From the NCBI GenBank assembly GCA_903918375.1, contig CAIXED010000045.1:1-56527 (forward strand): 56,527 nt of DNA, read 5' to 3'. The notes beneath the pieces are model-generated. The model was not told the origin of the DNA and did no database searches. It saw only the letters and a program-made list of their open reading frames with translations. Of this stretch, positions 46,928 to 55,457 are shown one piece after another (the stretch's first letter is position 1; each line of letters starts with the position of its first letter). The position numbers and the translations under genes are program-made. The stretch comes from an uncultured Pseudomonadota bacterium (GTDB lineage: Bacteria; Pseudomonadota; Gammaproteobacteria; Methylococcales; Methylomonadaceae).

Positions 46928-46970
46928 AATAAGTCATTAACTAGACGATGAGTTCGATGACTTATTTTTA
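46928..46970 (+). terminator. Intrinsic terminator or leader hairpin before the first deacetylase module
   Basis: A 10-bp perfect stem (aataagtcat, 46928-46937, with 46957-46966) with an inner aact/agtt pairing is followed by tttta. Another weaker stem accac/gtggt with a following T-run ends near 46922. Together they separate the synthase pair from the next gene and suggest a transcript end or an attenuated leader. Confidence 0.6.
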
Positions 46971-46995
46971 ATCTGTCATTTAAGGAAGCTATGCC

Positions 46996-47550
46996 ATGAA
47001 TCAATATAAGAATCATCAACTCAACTATTCAGGGGGCGGGCGCTGTCGGCCATCCCGTTTAATCGCTGCGACTTTGCTGATAGCAGCTTCAGCTTCGGTG
47101 TTTGCTGATGCCCATTTGGGACTGACATTAACAGGTCCCAAAACCGCACCATCGGGTTATCCGGTTGAAGGGATTAAGGTTAAATTGGTCAATCAAGATG
47201 CCACCGATGCGCCCGCTTCACGCTTACGGTTATTTATTCACGATGAGTTAGACCGCGATTTACAAGCCAGCGATATCAAAATTGATGTGTTGGAAGGTGG
47301 TGATTGGCAGGCTTTATCGCTGGAGCCGATTGATGGCGGCGTGATGGCGGCGATTGGTTCAGCCGGTTTGCCACATGATGATAACCATGAAAAAGGCGGC
47401 TTTTCGATTGATAAAAAAACCATTAAAGAATGGCGTTTACGAGTAACGCTGGCTTTGGCGGGGCATTATTCGGTGGTGGTGGCGGTATCTCCAGATAACG
47501 GCAGTACCCATTTAGCGAAACCGGCTAGTTTGAAGTTGGAGGCTTTATGA
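46996..47550 (+). CDS. Small secreted protein of unknown family, deacetylase partner 1
   Basis: A 184-residue protein with a signal peptide (LIAATLLIAASASVFADA). The mature beta-rich domain contains LGLTLTGPKTAPSGYPVEGI, ASRLRLFIHDEL, DGGVMAAIGSAGLPH and KKTIKEWRLRVTLALAGHYS. It has the look of an immunoglobulin-like or transthyretin-like fold. AAGGA lies nine bases before the ATG. It overlaps the following deacetylase by four bases, and the paralogue at 50405 has the same arrangement, so the protein probably works with the deacetylase. No named family recognised. Confidence 0.75.
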   Translation: MNQYKNHQLNYSGGGRCRPSRLIAATLLIAASASVFADAHLGLTLTGPKTAPSGYPVEGIKVKLVNQDATDAPASRLRLFIHDELDRDLQASDIKIDVLEGGDWQALSLEPIDGGVMAAIGSAGLPHDDNHEKGGFSIDKKTIKEWRLRVTLALAGHYSVVVAVSPDNGSTHLAKPASLKLEAL

Positions 47551-49961
47551 GAATTCAGTCCTTCAAACTCATGTTGATGGTTTTGTTGTCGCTAGTGACT
47601 TTAAATCAGTCGGTACAAGCAGCACCAATGTGGCGAACTTTAGTGTCGTTAACCTTTGATGATGGCTTAAGCCAATCGGCAGCGCTGGCAATTTTGGCTA
47701 AACACAAGATGGTCGGTACGTTTTACGTTAATACTGACCGGATTGATGACACTGACTATTTGTCCAGAGCCGAGTTAGATAGCTTAGTGGCCAGCGGCAG
47801 TGAAATTGGTGGCCATACCATCAACCATGTCGATTTAGCGACTTTGTCAGATTCAGCCCAACGCACGGCGATTTGTGATGATATGAATAACTTGGTCAAT
47901 TGGTTTGGTGCTGATCAAGTTCATAGCTTTGCTTATCCGTTTAGTTCGACTGGGCCGACCACGCAAAGTGTCCTCGCTGCCGGTTGTTCCGGTGTTGGTA
48001 GTTATGAAAGTGCGCGAGCTGTTGGTGGTTTAGTCAGTGGTACGTCTTGTACTAGCTGTCCTTGGGCGGTTAACGTACCACCGGGTAATCCTTATTTCAT
48101 TCCAACCAATAGCTCAACCAAATCATTCAACACCTTGGCTGATTTACAAGGCTATGTATTACAGGCAGAACAACATGGCGGTGGCTGGATACCGATTGTG
48201 TTTCATCGGGTCTGTGATGGCTGTGACACTTTATCGGTCAGCCCTGCGGTATTGGAGGATTTTTTAGCTTGGTTAGAACCACGAGCGGCAGCGAATGCCA
48301 CTTATGTCAGAACGGTGCATCAAGTGATCGCGGGTGATTATCCGGCTGCGCCACCAGCACCAGTATTGGGCACTAATCTGCTGAAAAATCCATCTTTGGA
48401 ATTGGATGCAGATAAGAACAATCAAGCCGATTGTTGGTATCGCTCTAACTATGGCACCAATACTGCGGTTTGGTTGCATCGTAATGATCCGAGCAAAGCC
48501 CATAGCGGCAGCTTTAGCGAAACAGTGACGATTAGCAGTTATAGCAATGGTGATAGAAAGTTGTTGCCAACTTTAGATGCAGGCCAAGCGGCTAATGCTT
48601 GTGCGCCTAATGTGGTGGCAGGGCAAACCTATGAGTTAAGTGCTTGGTATAAATCAACCGCGCCAGTGTCGTTGACCTTGTTTTATCTTGATGCCAATAA
48701 CGTCTGGCAGTATTGGCGCGATGGGCCTTTATACGCAACAGCGACCAATTGGACGCAAGTGAAGTATTACGCCACTGAGTTGCCAGTCGGTGCTAAAGCG
48801 GTGAGTTTTGGGCTGTCATTAGCGGCTGTTGGCGAATTAAGTACCGATGATTACTCGCTGGCTACTGTGAGCAGTTCGCCTGTGGTGATCACGGATACCA
48901 CGCCGCCGGTTATTTCAAACTTAGCCCCAGTGGATGGCACCACCGTGTCGGGTACTGTGTCGCTAACCGCCAATGTCAGTGATGATACAGCGGTAAAACA
49001 AGTCGAGTTTTTAATTAACGGTAGTGTGGTCGGTACGGATAGCACTAGCCCTTATTCGGCTGCGTGGAATTCCACGGCAGTGGCTAATGGTTCGGTGACG
49101 TATAGCGTTAGAGCGACTGATAGCAGTGATAATCAAAGCTTGTCTACGGCCAATAATTTGACTGTCAAAAACGATGCCGCCGCGCCAACGATTAGCTTTA
49201 ACCAGCCGCCGACACCGAATGCTGGTGATACTGTTTCTGGTCAAGTGTCTTTGTCAGCCAATGCTAGTGATGATATTGGTGTCACCAAAGTTGAGTTTTT
49301 GGTGAATAACGTGGTGCTGGCAACGGTTAACGCCAGTCCTTATACAGCGACTTGGAATACCGCGCTTAATGCCAATGGCTCAGCAACTGTCACCGCTAAG
49401 GCTTATGACGCTTCTGGTAATGTCACCACCACACCGACGCTTAGCGTGACAATCAATAACAGCCAAGTGGTGAGTTTATTGAGCAATGCTTCTTTGGAAA
49501 CGGATGCCAATAACGACAGTATTCCTGATTGTTGGCAGCGAGATGCTTATGGTTCGACCAGTAATCGGGTGGTTTGGACGCGGATCAATAATCAAGCCCA
49601 TAGCGGAACTTACGCACAATCGGTACAGTTGACCCGCTATAAATCGGGAGATGTGAAGCTGCTTCAAGATGAATCAAACAGTGCCTGTGTGCCGTCGGTT
49701 GTTGCGGGTAAGAAATACACCATCAGTGCTTGGTATAAATCAACTGTCGCGACCAGCATGGCGGTGTTTTACCGTGATGGATCGGGGAACTGGGTGTATT
49801 GGTTAAACAGTCCTAACTTCGCAATTAGCAGTGCTTGGAAACAAGCTAGTTACACCCTGCCAGCTGCGCCCGCCGGTGCGACTGCCATCTCATTTGGCTT
49901 AGCTATTCAGAAAGTCGGTACTTTAATCACCGATGATTATGCAATGGTGGCTGCGCCTTAA
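47547..49961 (+). CDS. Secreted polysaccharide deacetylase with CBM-Ig-Ig-CBM tail, copy 1
   Basis: An 804-residue protein. Signal peptide 1-26. NodB/CE4 deacetylase about 30-265, with catalytic Asp38-Asp39 (LTFDDGLSQ), metal histidines 90 and 94 (GGHTINHVD), third motif SFAYPFSSTG, and VFHRVCDGCD near its end. About 275-440 is a carbohydrate-binding jelly roll (NPSLELDADKNNQADCW, YELSAWYKS). Two bacterial Ig-like domains follow (APVDGTTVSGTVSLTANVSD and NAGDTVSGQVSLSANASDD), then a second carbohydrate-binding domain to the end. It would remove acetyl groups from an extracellular aminosugar polymer while bound to it. Translationally coupled to the small secreted protein. A terminator follows. 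Confidence 0.92.
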   Translation: MRIQSFKLMLMVLLSLVTLNQSVQAAPMWRTLVSLTFDDGLSQSAALAILAKHKMVGTFYVNTDRIDDTDYLSRAELDSLVASGSEIGGHTINHVDLATLSDSAQRTAICDDMNNLVNWFGADQVHSFAYPFSSTGPTTQSVLAAGCSGVGSYESARAVGGLVSGTSCTSCPWAVNVPPGNPYFIPTNSSTKSFNTLADLQGYVLQAEQHGGGWIPIVFHRVCDGCDTLSVSPAVLEDFLAWLEPRAAANATYVRTVHQVIAGDYPAAPPAPVLGTNLLKNPSLELDADKNNQADCWYRSNYGTNTAVWLHRNDPSKAHSGSFSETVTISSYSNGDRKLLPTLDAGQAANACAPNVVAGQTYELSAWYKSTAPVSLTLFYLDANNVWQYWRDGPLYATATNWTQVKYYATELPVGAKAVSFGLSLAAVGELSTDDYSLATVSSSPVVITDTTPPVISNLAPVDGTTVSGTVSLTANVSDDTAVKQVEFLINGSVVGTDSTSPYSAAWNSTAVANGSVTYSVRATDSSDNQSLSTANNLTVKNDAAAPTISFNQPPTPNAGDTVSGQVSLSANASDDIGVTKVEFLVNNVVLATVNASPYTATWNTALNANGSATVTAKAYDASGNVTTTPTLSVTINNSQVVSLLSNASLETDANNDSIPDCWQRDAYGSTSNRVVWTRINNQAHSGTYAQSVQLTRYKSGDVKLLQDESNSACVPSVVAGKKYTISAWYKSTVATSMAVFYRDGSGNWVYWLNSPNFAISSAWKQASYTLPAAPAGATAISFGLAIQKVGTLITDDYAMVAAP

Positions 49962-49989
49962 ATTCAGGTCTTTTTTAAAAGCTTAATTA

Positions 49990-50056
49990 AAACAACCAAA
50001 GCCTTTTTCTGTTTGTTCCGCTTGGGGCAAATGGGAAGGGCTGCGGTTGTTTTTTA
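49990..50056 (+). terminator. Intrinsic terminator after deacetylase 1
   Basis: The arms aacaacc (49991-49997) and ggttgtt (50045-50051), extended by an agcc/ggct pairing, are followed by a T-run, about 30 bp after the stop. The loop is long. Confidence 0.55.
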
Positions 50057-50121
50057 TGTCCTTGAATTCAATACACTTAGTTTGGTTTTATCCATTAGCT
50101 CCCACCATTGCCTATTGACTT

Positions 50122-50194
50122 CGTCATTGCCGCGAAACAGGGAAGCTAGGTTGTTGGCTTCGATTTCTGGATTCCCGCCTTCGCGGCAATGACG
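50122..50194. repeat. Inverted-repeat element, same family as 19889-19988
   Basis: The arms cgtcattgccgcgaa (50122-50136) and ttcgcggcaatgacg (50180-50194) are perfect over 15 bp, with a diverged 43-bp centre that still includes attcccgcc. The rest of the 443-bp gap 49962-50404 holds the terminator before it and no gene after it. Confidence 0.7.
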
Positions 50195-50404
50195 GTGAGA
50201 TTTGTCAGCGTTATGTAACCGCTGGCAAATGCGAGTTACCCCTCTAAGTAATTGATCCTAAGCGGTTTATCGCACAGATAACCACCCAATGTTGCCTTTA
50301 AGCTGTATGTGCGTTCACAGACGTTTTGATAAGCCATTAATTTAATCGTCGGTTGAATAAAGTTAAAAAACATCCGTTAATCAGCAGCTTAAGGACTCTA
50401 CGCT

Positions 50405-50968
50405 ATGAATCACTATCAAAATCCGCCACTTGCACAATGTCGAAAATTCACTTATCGATTGGGCGTGACTTTATGCATTGTTTCCGCCGCTATCAGCGTT
50501 AGCCAACCGACATTAGCCGACAGTCGCCCACGTTTAGGCCTTAGTCTGACTGGGCCGAAAAATGCACCATCGGGTTATCCGGTTGAAGGGATTAATGTCA
50601 GATTGGTTAATCAAGATTCGGTAGAAGCAGCGGCTTCGCGGTTACGCTTGTTTATTCACGATGATCAATTGAGTGATTTGCGGGTGGCTGATGTGAAACT
50701 GGATGTTCAGGAAGGTAATGAGTGGAAGCCTTTACCGCTAGAACAGGTGGATGGTGGGGTGATGGCGGCAATTAGTTCCGCTGGTTTGCCACATAGCGAA
50801 CATCATAAACGTGGCGGTTTTCCGATTAATAAAAAAACCATTAAAGAATGGCGATTGCGAGCAACTTTGGCGCAGGCTGGGCATTACTCGTTGGTAGTGG
50901 CGGTTTCACCGAATAACGGTGGTACCCATTTAGCACAGCCAGCTAGTTTGAAATTGGAGGCCTTATGA
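50405..50968 (+). CDS. Small secreted protein of unknown family, deacetylase partner 2
   Basis: A 187-residue paralogue of the protein at 46996: a signal peptide ending near TLADS, then LGLSLTGPKNAPSGYPVEGI, ASRLRLFIHDDQ, DGGVMAAISSAGLPH and KKTIKEWRLRATLAQAGHYS. Conservation is high in these blocks and lower between them. AAGGA lies about 12 bases before the ATG. It overlaps the second deacetylase by four bases, exactly as in copy 1, which supports a functional pair. Confidence 0.75.
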   Translation: MNHYQNPPLAQCRKFTYRLGVTLCIVSAAISVSQPTLADSRPRLGLSLTGPKNAPSGYPVEGINVRLVNQDSVEAAASRLRLFIHDDQLSDLRVADVKLDVQEGNEWKPLPLEQVDGGVMAAISSAGLPHSEHHKRGGFPINKKTIKEWRLRATLAQAGHYSLVVAVSPNNGGTHLAQPASLKLEAL

Positions 50969-53373
50969 TGCGTTATGGTTTTTTAAAGCTAATCCTATTG
51001 GTTCTGTTAGTCATCGTCGCCTTCAATCAGCCCTCACAAGCCGCTAATGTCCGTTGGCAAACCTTGGTTTCGTTGACTTTTGATGATGGCTTAACTCAAT
51101 CTCCGGCGCGTGCGATTCTGGCTAAACACGGAATGCATGGCACTTTTTACATCAATTCCAACAAAGTTGATTCTGGTGGTGGTTATCTAACCAAAGCCGA
51201 AGTGGATGGCTTATTGGCCGATGGCAATGAAATTGCCGGCCACACCATTAACCACGTCGATTTAGCTACCTTGTCGGATACCGATCAACATAATGCTATT
51301 TGTGACGATATGCGCAATTTGGTGGATTGGTATGGTTTGGATCAAATTCACAGCTTTGCTTATCCGTTTGGCTCGACTGGGCCAAGCAGTCAGAGCGTGG
51401 TGGCGGCTGGTTGCGATGGTCTTGGCACTTATGAAAGTGCTCGCGCAGTCGGTGGCTTGATTAGTGGCCCTTATTGTCAAGATTGTCCTTGGGCGGAAAG
51501 CATTCCACCTGGCAATCGTTTTTTCGTCGCCAGCAATAGCTCGGTGGCAACTACCACCACCTTGGCTGATATGCAAAGCTATGTGATGCAAGCTGAACAA
51601 CATGGCGGTGGCTGGGTGCCGTTGGTGTTTCATCGAGTTTGTGATGGCTGTAGTACCTTGGCGGTAAAGCCGGCTGATTTGGATGCGTTTTTGACTTGGC
51701 TGGAAACCCGTACCGCTAATGATACTTATGTTAGAACCGTGCATGAAGTGATGTCTGGCGATTATCCAGCCCCGCCACCGCCACCGCAATTAGGGCCGAA
51801 TTTGATTGTTAATCCATCTTTAGAAGTCGATAAAAATAATCAAGCTCAGTGTTGGTATCAGTCCAATTATGGGGCTAATACAGGTAATTGGAGCCATCTG
51901 AATGATACTTCCAAAGCGCATAGTGGTAGCTATAGTGAAACCTTAGTGATTAGCGGCTATAGCAGTGGTGATCGAAAGTTATTACCTGAATTAGATGCAG
52001 GTCAGGCGGCGGGTGGCTGTGCGCCCAATGTTGTTGCCGGTGAATTGTATGAATTGAGTGCTTGGTACAAATCAACAGTACCTACCACCTTGGTGATGTT
52101 CTATTTGGATGCTAATGGCAACTGGCAATATTGGCGTGATGGACCTGTTTATACAGCGGTTAATAACTGGACCCAGTTCAAATATTACGCCAGAGATTTA
52201 CCGGCTGGCGCTCAAGCTTTGAGTTTTGGGCTTTCACTGAATAGTACCGGCGAATTAAATACCGATGATTACTCAATGGCGGCAGTGCTTGGTAACGTTG
52301 CGGCAGTTGATAGTAATTCACCTGTGATTGAAAGTTTTGGACCGGCTGATGGTAGTTCGATCACTGGCCCTGTTTCATTAACGGCATCGGTTACCGATAA
52401 TTCGGTGGTGCAAAGCGTGGAGTTTTTAATCAATGACACTGTGGTTGGTACTGATCACACCAAACCTTATTCAGTGACTTGGAATTCTAGTTCGGTGCCC
52501 AATGCTGTTGCCACTTATACGGTTCGAGCCACGGATGATAGTGCTAATCAAACCTTGTCAGCGGTTAATAATCTGACTGTGCAAAATGACTTATTACCAC
52601 CAACTATCAGCTTTATCCAACCACCAACCCCTAGCGAAGCTGATAACGTCTCTAAGCAAGTGACTTTGTCGGCGGTTGCCGAGGATGATGTCGCGATTTC
52701 AAAAGTCACATTTTTAGTGAATGGTGCAGTGCTTGGTGTGACCAATAGCAGTCCTTATACAATCAACTGGAATACCTTGTTAAATGCCGACGGCCCAGCG
52801 ATTTTGACCGCCAAAGCCTACGATACAGCAGGCAATATCACCACCACGCCAGCGATTAATGTCGTGGTGAACAACTACGCCGGCAATCCTGTCAACAATG
52901 CGTCTTTGGAAATTGACGCCAATAAAGACAGTATTCCTGATTGTTGGCAATTAGGCGGGCAGGGCACTAACAGCTTTGTTTGGACGCGGATTAAAGATCC
53001 TGCTTTGACCCATAGCGGAAATTTTGCCGAATCCTTACAAATCACCAGCCGTAGTTCTGGCGACCGTAAACTGGTGCAAAAACAAGATAGCAGCACCTGT
53101 GCGCCCAAGGTAACGCCAGGCACTCGCTATACCTTAAATGCTTGGTATAAATCGACGGTACCGACTGGCTTTGTGGTCTATTACCGCAATAGCGCCGGTG
53201 TTTGGACTTACTGGCTAACCAGCCCGAATTTCGTCAGTACCAATAACTGGACTCAAGCCAGCTACACCATTCCCGCTGTCCCTGCTGGCGCTACGGCCTT
53301 ATCGTTTGGTTTGTATATCAATCAGGTAGGGACTTTGCTGACCGATGATTATGGGATGGTGAATTTGCCGTAG
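50965..53373 (+). CDS. Secreted polysaccharide deacetylase with CBM-Ig-Ig-CBM tail, copy 2
   Basis: An 802-residue paralogue of the 47547 product with the same domain order. Catalytic Asp40-Asp41 (LTFDDGLTQ), His93 and His97 (AGHTINHVD), SFAYPFGSTG and VFHRVCDGCS are intact. Carbohydrate-binding domains lie at about 278-440 and 645-802, with two Ig-like domains between. Differences are spread over the whole length, most visibly in the Ig-like domains, so the duplication is not recent. Two active copies may act at different polymer lengths or conditions. Confidence 0.92.
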   Translation: MMRYGFLKLILLVLLVIVAFNQPSQAANVRWQTLVSLTFDDGLTQSPARAILAKHGMHGTFYINSNKVDSGGGYLTKAEVDGLLADGNEIAGHTINHVDLATLSDTDQHNAICDDMRNLVDWYGLDQIHSFAYPFGSTGPSSQSVVAAGCDGLGTYESARAVGGLISGPYCQDCPWAESIPPGNRFFVASNSSVATTTTLADMQSYVMQAEQHGGGWVPLVFHRVCDGCSTLAVKPADLDAFLTWLETRTANDTYVRTVHEVMSGDYPAPPPPPQLGPNLIVNPSLEVDKNNQAQCWYQSNYGANTGNWSHLNDTSKAHSGSYSETLVISGYSSGDRKLLPELDAGQAAGGCAPNVVAGELYELSAWYKSTVPTTLVMFYLDANGNWQYWRDGPVYTAVNNWTQFKYYARDLPAGAQALSFGLSLNSTGELNTDDYSMAAVLGNVAAVDSNSPVIESFGPADGSSITGPVSLTASVTDNSVVQSVEFLINDTVVGTDHTKPYSVTWNSSSVPNAVATYTVRATDDSANQTLSAVNNLTVQNDLLPPTISFIQPPTPSEADNVSKQVTLSAVAEDDVAISKVTFLVNGAVLGVTNSSPYTINWNTLLNADGPAILTAKAYDTAGNITTTPAINVVVNNYAGNPVNNASLEIDANKDSIPDCWQLGGQGTNSFVWTRIKDPALTHSGNFAESLQITSRSSGDRKLVQKQDSSTCAPKVTPGTRYTLNAWYKSTVPTGFVVYYRNSAGVWTYWLTSPNFVSTNNWTQASYTIPAVPAGATALSFGLYINQVGTLLTDDYGMVNLP

Positions 53374-53489
53374 TTTGATTGAAGTCTTAGCGCTTTTGTT
53401 GGGCGGGATATTGATTCCGTCCATCGAAGATTGAATCTACCAAGCTGCTCTTGTATAGTGTTTCATGTAACTAATCAGGAGGAGCGAAT

Positions 53490-53714
53490 ATGGCAACAAC
53501 ACATGTCAATATGCGGGTTCAAAAACACCGAGAAGCATTACGAATGGCGGGACTTCGCCCTGTACAAATATGGGTGCCTGATACAAGACGAGCTGGTTTT
53601 GCTGAGGAATGTCGTCGCCAATCGCGTTTGGCAGCACAAGCTGATGCGATTGATCACGATATGCAGCAATTTATGGATCAAGCCTTAGCGGATTTGGATG
53701 GATGGACTGAATAA
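53490..53714 (+). CDS. MazE-type antitoxin (DUF3018 family)
   Basis: A 74-residue protein: NMRVQKHREALRMAGLRPVQ, IWVPDTRRAGFAEECRRQS, then an acidic toxin-binding tail (DQALADLDGWTE). This is the DUF3018/antitoxin MazE family pattern. AGGAGGAG lies five bases before the ATG, one of the strongest ribosome binding sites in the window. Its TAA overlaps the toxin ATG by one base. A longer frame from 53431 in another phase is spurious. Confidence 0.85.
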   Translation: MATTHVNMRVQKHREALRMAGLRPVQIWVPDTRRAGFAEECRRQSRLAAQADAIDHDMQQFMDQALADLDGWTE

Positions 53715-54037
53715 TGCGTGGCGATTTCGTAACTATCGCCATGCAAGGTGATTTTGGCAAACCTAGGCCAGCTCTGATTATTCAAGCCGATCTGTTCAGC
53801 GAACTTGAGAGCGTGACTGTTTTGCCGGTAACAAGTACCTTGGTCGAAGCCCCGTTGTTTCGTGTCACAGTGCAACCTACTTCAGCAAACGGCTTACAGA
53901 AGCCTTCACAGGTAATGGTAGATAAAGCCATGACCGTGAGGCGTGACAAGATAGGGCCGGCTTTTGGGCGGATAGATACTAATTCGCTGGTCGAGGTCGA
54001 GCGTTGTTTGGCTGTGTTGTTAGGGATTGCAAAATAA
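53714..54037 (+). CDS. mazF: MazF/PemK-type toxin endoribonuclease
   Basis: A 107-residue toxin with the MazF fold: RGDFVTIAMQGDFGKPRPALIIQ, the strand VTVLPVTSTLVEAPLFRVTV, PSQVMVDKAMTVRRDKIG and a C-terminal helix VEVERCLAVLLGI. MazF enzymes cut mRNA at short sequence motifs; the motif here is unknown. It is translationally coupled to the antitoxin. A large palindrome begins 44 bp downstream. Confidence 0.9.
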   Translation: MRGDFVTIAMQGDFGKPRPALIIQADLFSELESVTVLPVTSTLVEAPLFRVTVQPTSANGLQKPSQVMVDKAMTVRRDKIGPAFGRIDTNSLVEVERCLAVLLGIAK

Positions 54038-54080
54038 CAGTTATCACAAGTGCTCTTGTTTGATTTTAGAGACAACTCCG

Positions 54081-54184
54081 CTAACTCATTGATTTAAGCA
54101 GTTATCCACAAAAGCTGTGGATAACTCTGTGGATTCAAGCTGAATAGCCCCTCTAACTGCTTAATTTTTCACGGATTGAGTTAG
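54081..54184. other. Nested palindrome carrying two perfect inverted DnaA boxes
   Basis: Outer arms ctaactca (54081-54088) and tgagttag (54177-54184), middle arms ttaagcagtta (54094-54104) and taactgcttaa (54154-54164), and an inner 10-bp hairpin gttatccaca (54101-54110) with its complement at 54116-54125, loop aaagc. The inner arms contain TTATCCACA, the consensus DnaA box, in both orientations; a partial third box (tgtggat) is at 54129-54135. There is no T-run. The remaining 290 bp to the BON gene hold only a short hairpin ggctca/tgagcc at 54427-54442. Confidence 0.7.
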
Positions 54185-54473
54185 ATTGATCATCTTTTAG
54201 ACACTCGATTTAGATTAATATAAATCAATAACTTAGCGAATTTTTGCTTATGGCTTTAGCTGTTAGGTTCAAAAAAGTAGCTAGTCGAAACTGTCAATCT
54301 GTTTATGTTGATAAGTGTGTTAAATAACACAGTTTTCTAAATAGATTGCTGATGTTTGCCAGCGCACCGATCAATATCAATTCTGCCGCTAGAGTATTTC
54401 AAAGGTTTTAACCAAAACCGTATCTTGGCTCATTGATGAGCCGGATAGAGATCACTCAATTGGAGAATTAGTT

Positions 54474-54788
54474 ATGAAACAACTTATCAGCATTTTTAGT
54501 GCTTTTATTCTGGCCTTAACCCTAATCACCGCGACTGGCTGTGCCTCAACTGCAAAGCATGAAGGCACGGGTGAATATCTCGACGATAGCGTCATCACTA
54601 CCAAAGTCAAAGCGGAATTGTTCGATGAGCCTAATCTGAGATCCGGTCAAATCAACGTCGAAACGTTCAAAGGCGTGGTGCAACTAAGTGGCTTTGTCGG
54701 TAGTAGTGCAGATATTAACCGTGCCGTTGAAATTGCCCGTGGCGTAAAAGGTGTGGTGTCAGTTAAAAACGATATGCGCCTTAAATAA
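54474..54788 (+). CDS. BON-domain lipoprotein
   Basis: A 104-residue envelope protein with signal peptide and lipobox ending TATGC (Cys near residue 23), then one BON domain: LDDSVITTKVKAELFDEPNL, INVETFKGVVQLSGFV and ARGVKGVVSVKNDMRL. BON domains bind phospholipid or other envelope ligands and are often induced by osmotic or envelope stress, like OsmY. AATTGGAGAA lies before the ATG. It heads a run of small stress-type genes spaced 14, 13 and -4 bp. Confidence 0.9.
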   Translation: MKQLISIFSAFILALTLITATGCASTAKHEGTGEYLDDSVITTKVKAELFDEPNLRSGQINVETFKGVVQLSGFVGSSADINRAVEIARGVKGVVSVKNDMRLK

Positions 54789-54802
54789 TCGGGAGAATCA
54801 CT

Positions 54803-55033
54803 ATGGAAGCCGTTGATAAAGTATCAAATTTCGCCCACGAAGCTGTCGATAAACTCGCCAGTGTTTCTAATCAAGCTGCTGATAATTTTGATGAAAAAAG
54901 TCAGGAGTTGAAAGATGTTGAGCAGCGTTTAGTTAAAGAGTGTCAGGTCTACATTCGTGATAATCCTGTCACTTCGCTAGGTATTGCGGTAGCGGCGGGT
55001 TTTTTACTGAGTCGTGTATTAAGTAGTCGTTAG
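54803..55033 (+). CDS. DUF883 (ElaB/YqjD) family membrane-anchored protein
   Basis: A 76-residue protein with an amphipathic coiled part (residues 1-50) and a C-terminal membrane helix (PVTSLGIAVAAGFLLSRVL), the tail-anchored layout of YqjD/ElaB. Those proteins bind ribosomes at the inner membrane in stationary phase. GGGAGAA lies seven bases before the ATG. The following genes resemble YqjE and YqjK, so the E. coli yqjDEK order is reproduced. Confidence 0.85.
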   Translation: MEAVDKVSNFAHEAVDKLASVSNQAADNFDEKSQELKDVEQRLVKECQVYIRDNPVTSLGIAVAAGFLLSRVLSSR

Positions 55034-55046
55034 GTCGCAAGACTCA

Positions 55047-55457
55047 ATGTCACTGGATAACACGAAAGGTAAGCCGTTGACAGAAAACGCCGATCCACTC
55101 AGTGAGATCGGCGTTCTGGACGATATTCGCTTATTAGGGCTGGCGCTAAAAACCCTAGTCCATGATTATTTTCAACTCGCCGGACTAGAAGCCCAACGTG
55201 CTGGCCGCAGTTTAGTGACCATGTTGATTGCTGGGGTGATGTTTGCCTTGCTGTTAAATCTCGCCTGGCTGGGGTTGGTAGTGGTTGCCATCTTAGCGAT
55301 GATTGAAAACGGGATAGCGCTTAGTAGCGCAATATTGTTGGCGGTTGCTGGCAATTTGTTATTGGTTTTACTGTGTTCAATGTTGGTTCGCTATAAAAGT
55401 CGTTATCTAAAATTTCCCGCCTTGCTGCGTAGTTTAAAGTCCAATCCTGAGTCATGA
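55047..55457 (+). CDS. YqjE/holin-like two-helix membrane protein
   Basis: A 136-residue protein with a soluble N-terminus (about 1-65), two hydrophobic helices (SLVTMLIAGVMFALLLNLAW and AILLAVAGNLLLVLLCSML) separated by a short loop, and a basic tail. This is the phage-holin-family/YqjE layout. It follows the DUF883 gene by 13 bp and overlaps the next gene by four bases. Probably a stationary-phase envelope protein; no reaction known. Confidence 0.75.
   Translation: MSLDNTKGKPLTENADPLSEIGVLDDIRLLGLALKTLVHDYFQLAGLEAQRAGRSLVTMLIAGVMFALLLNLAWLGLVVVAILAMIENGIALSSAILLAVAGNLLLVLLCSMLVRYKSRYLKFPALLRSLKSNPES

Noticed and set aside
54101-54125. Replication origin suggested by the two DnaA boxes.
   Set aside because: There is no cluster of further boxes, no AT-rich unwinding repeats in register, and no dnaA, dnaN, gidA or rep gene nearby.
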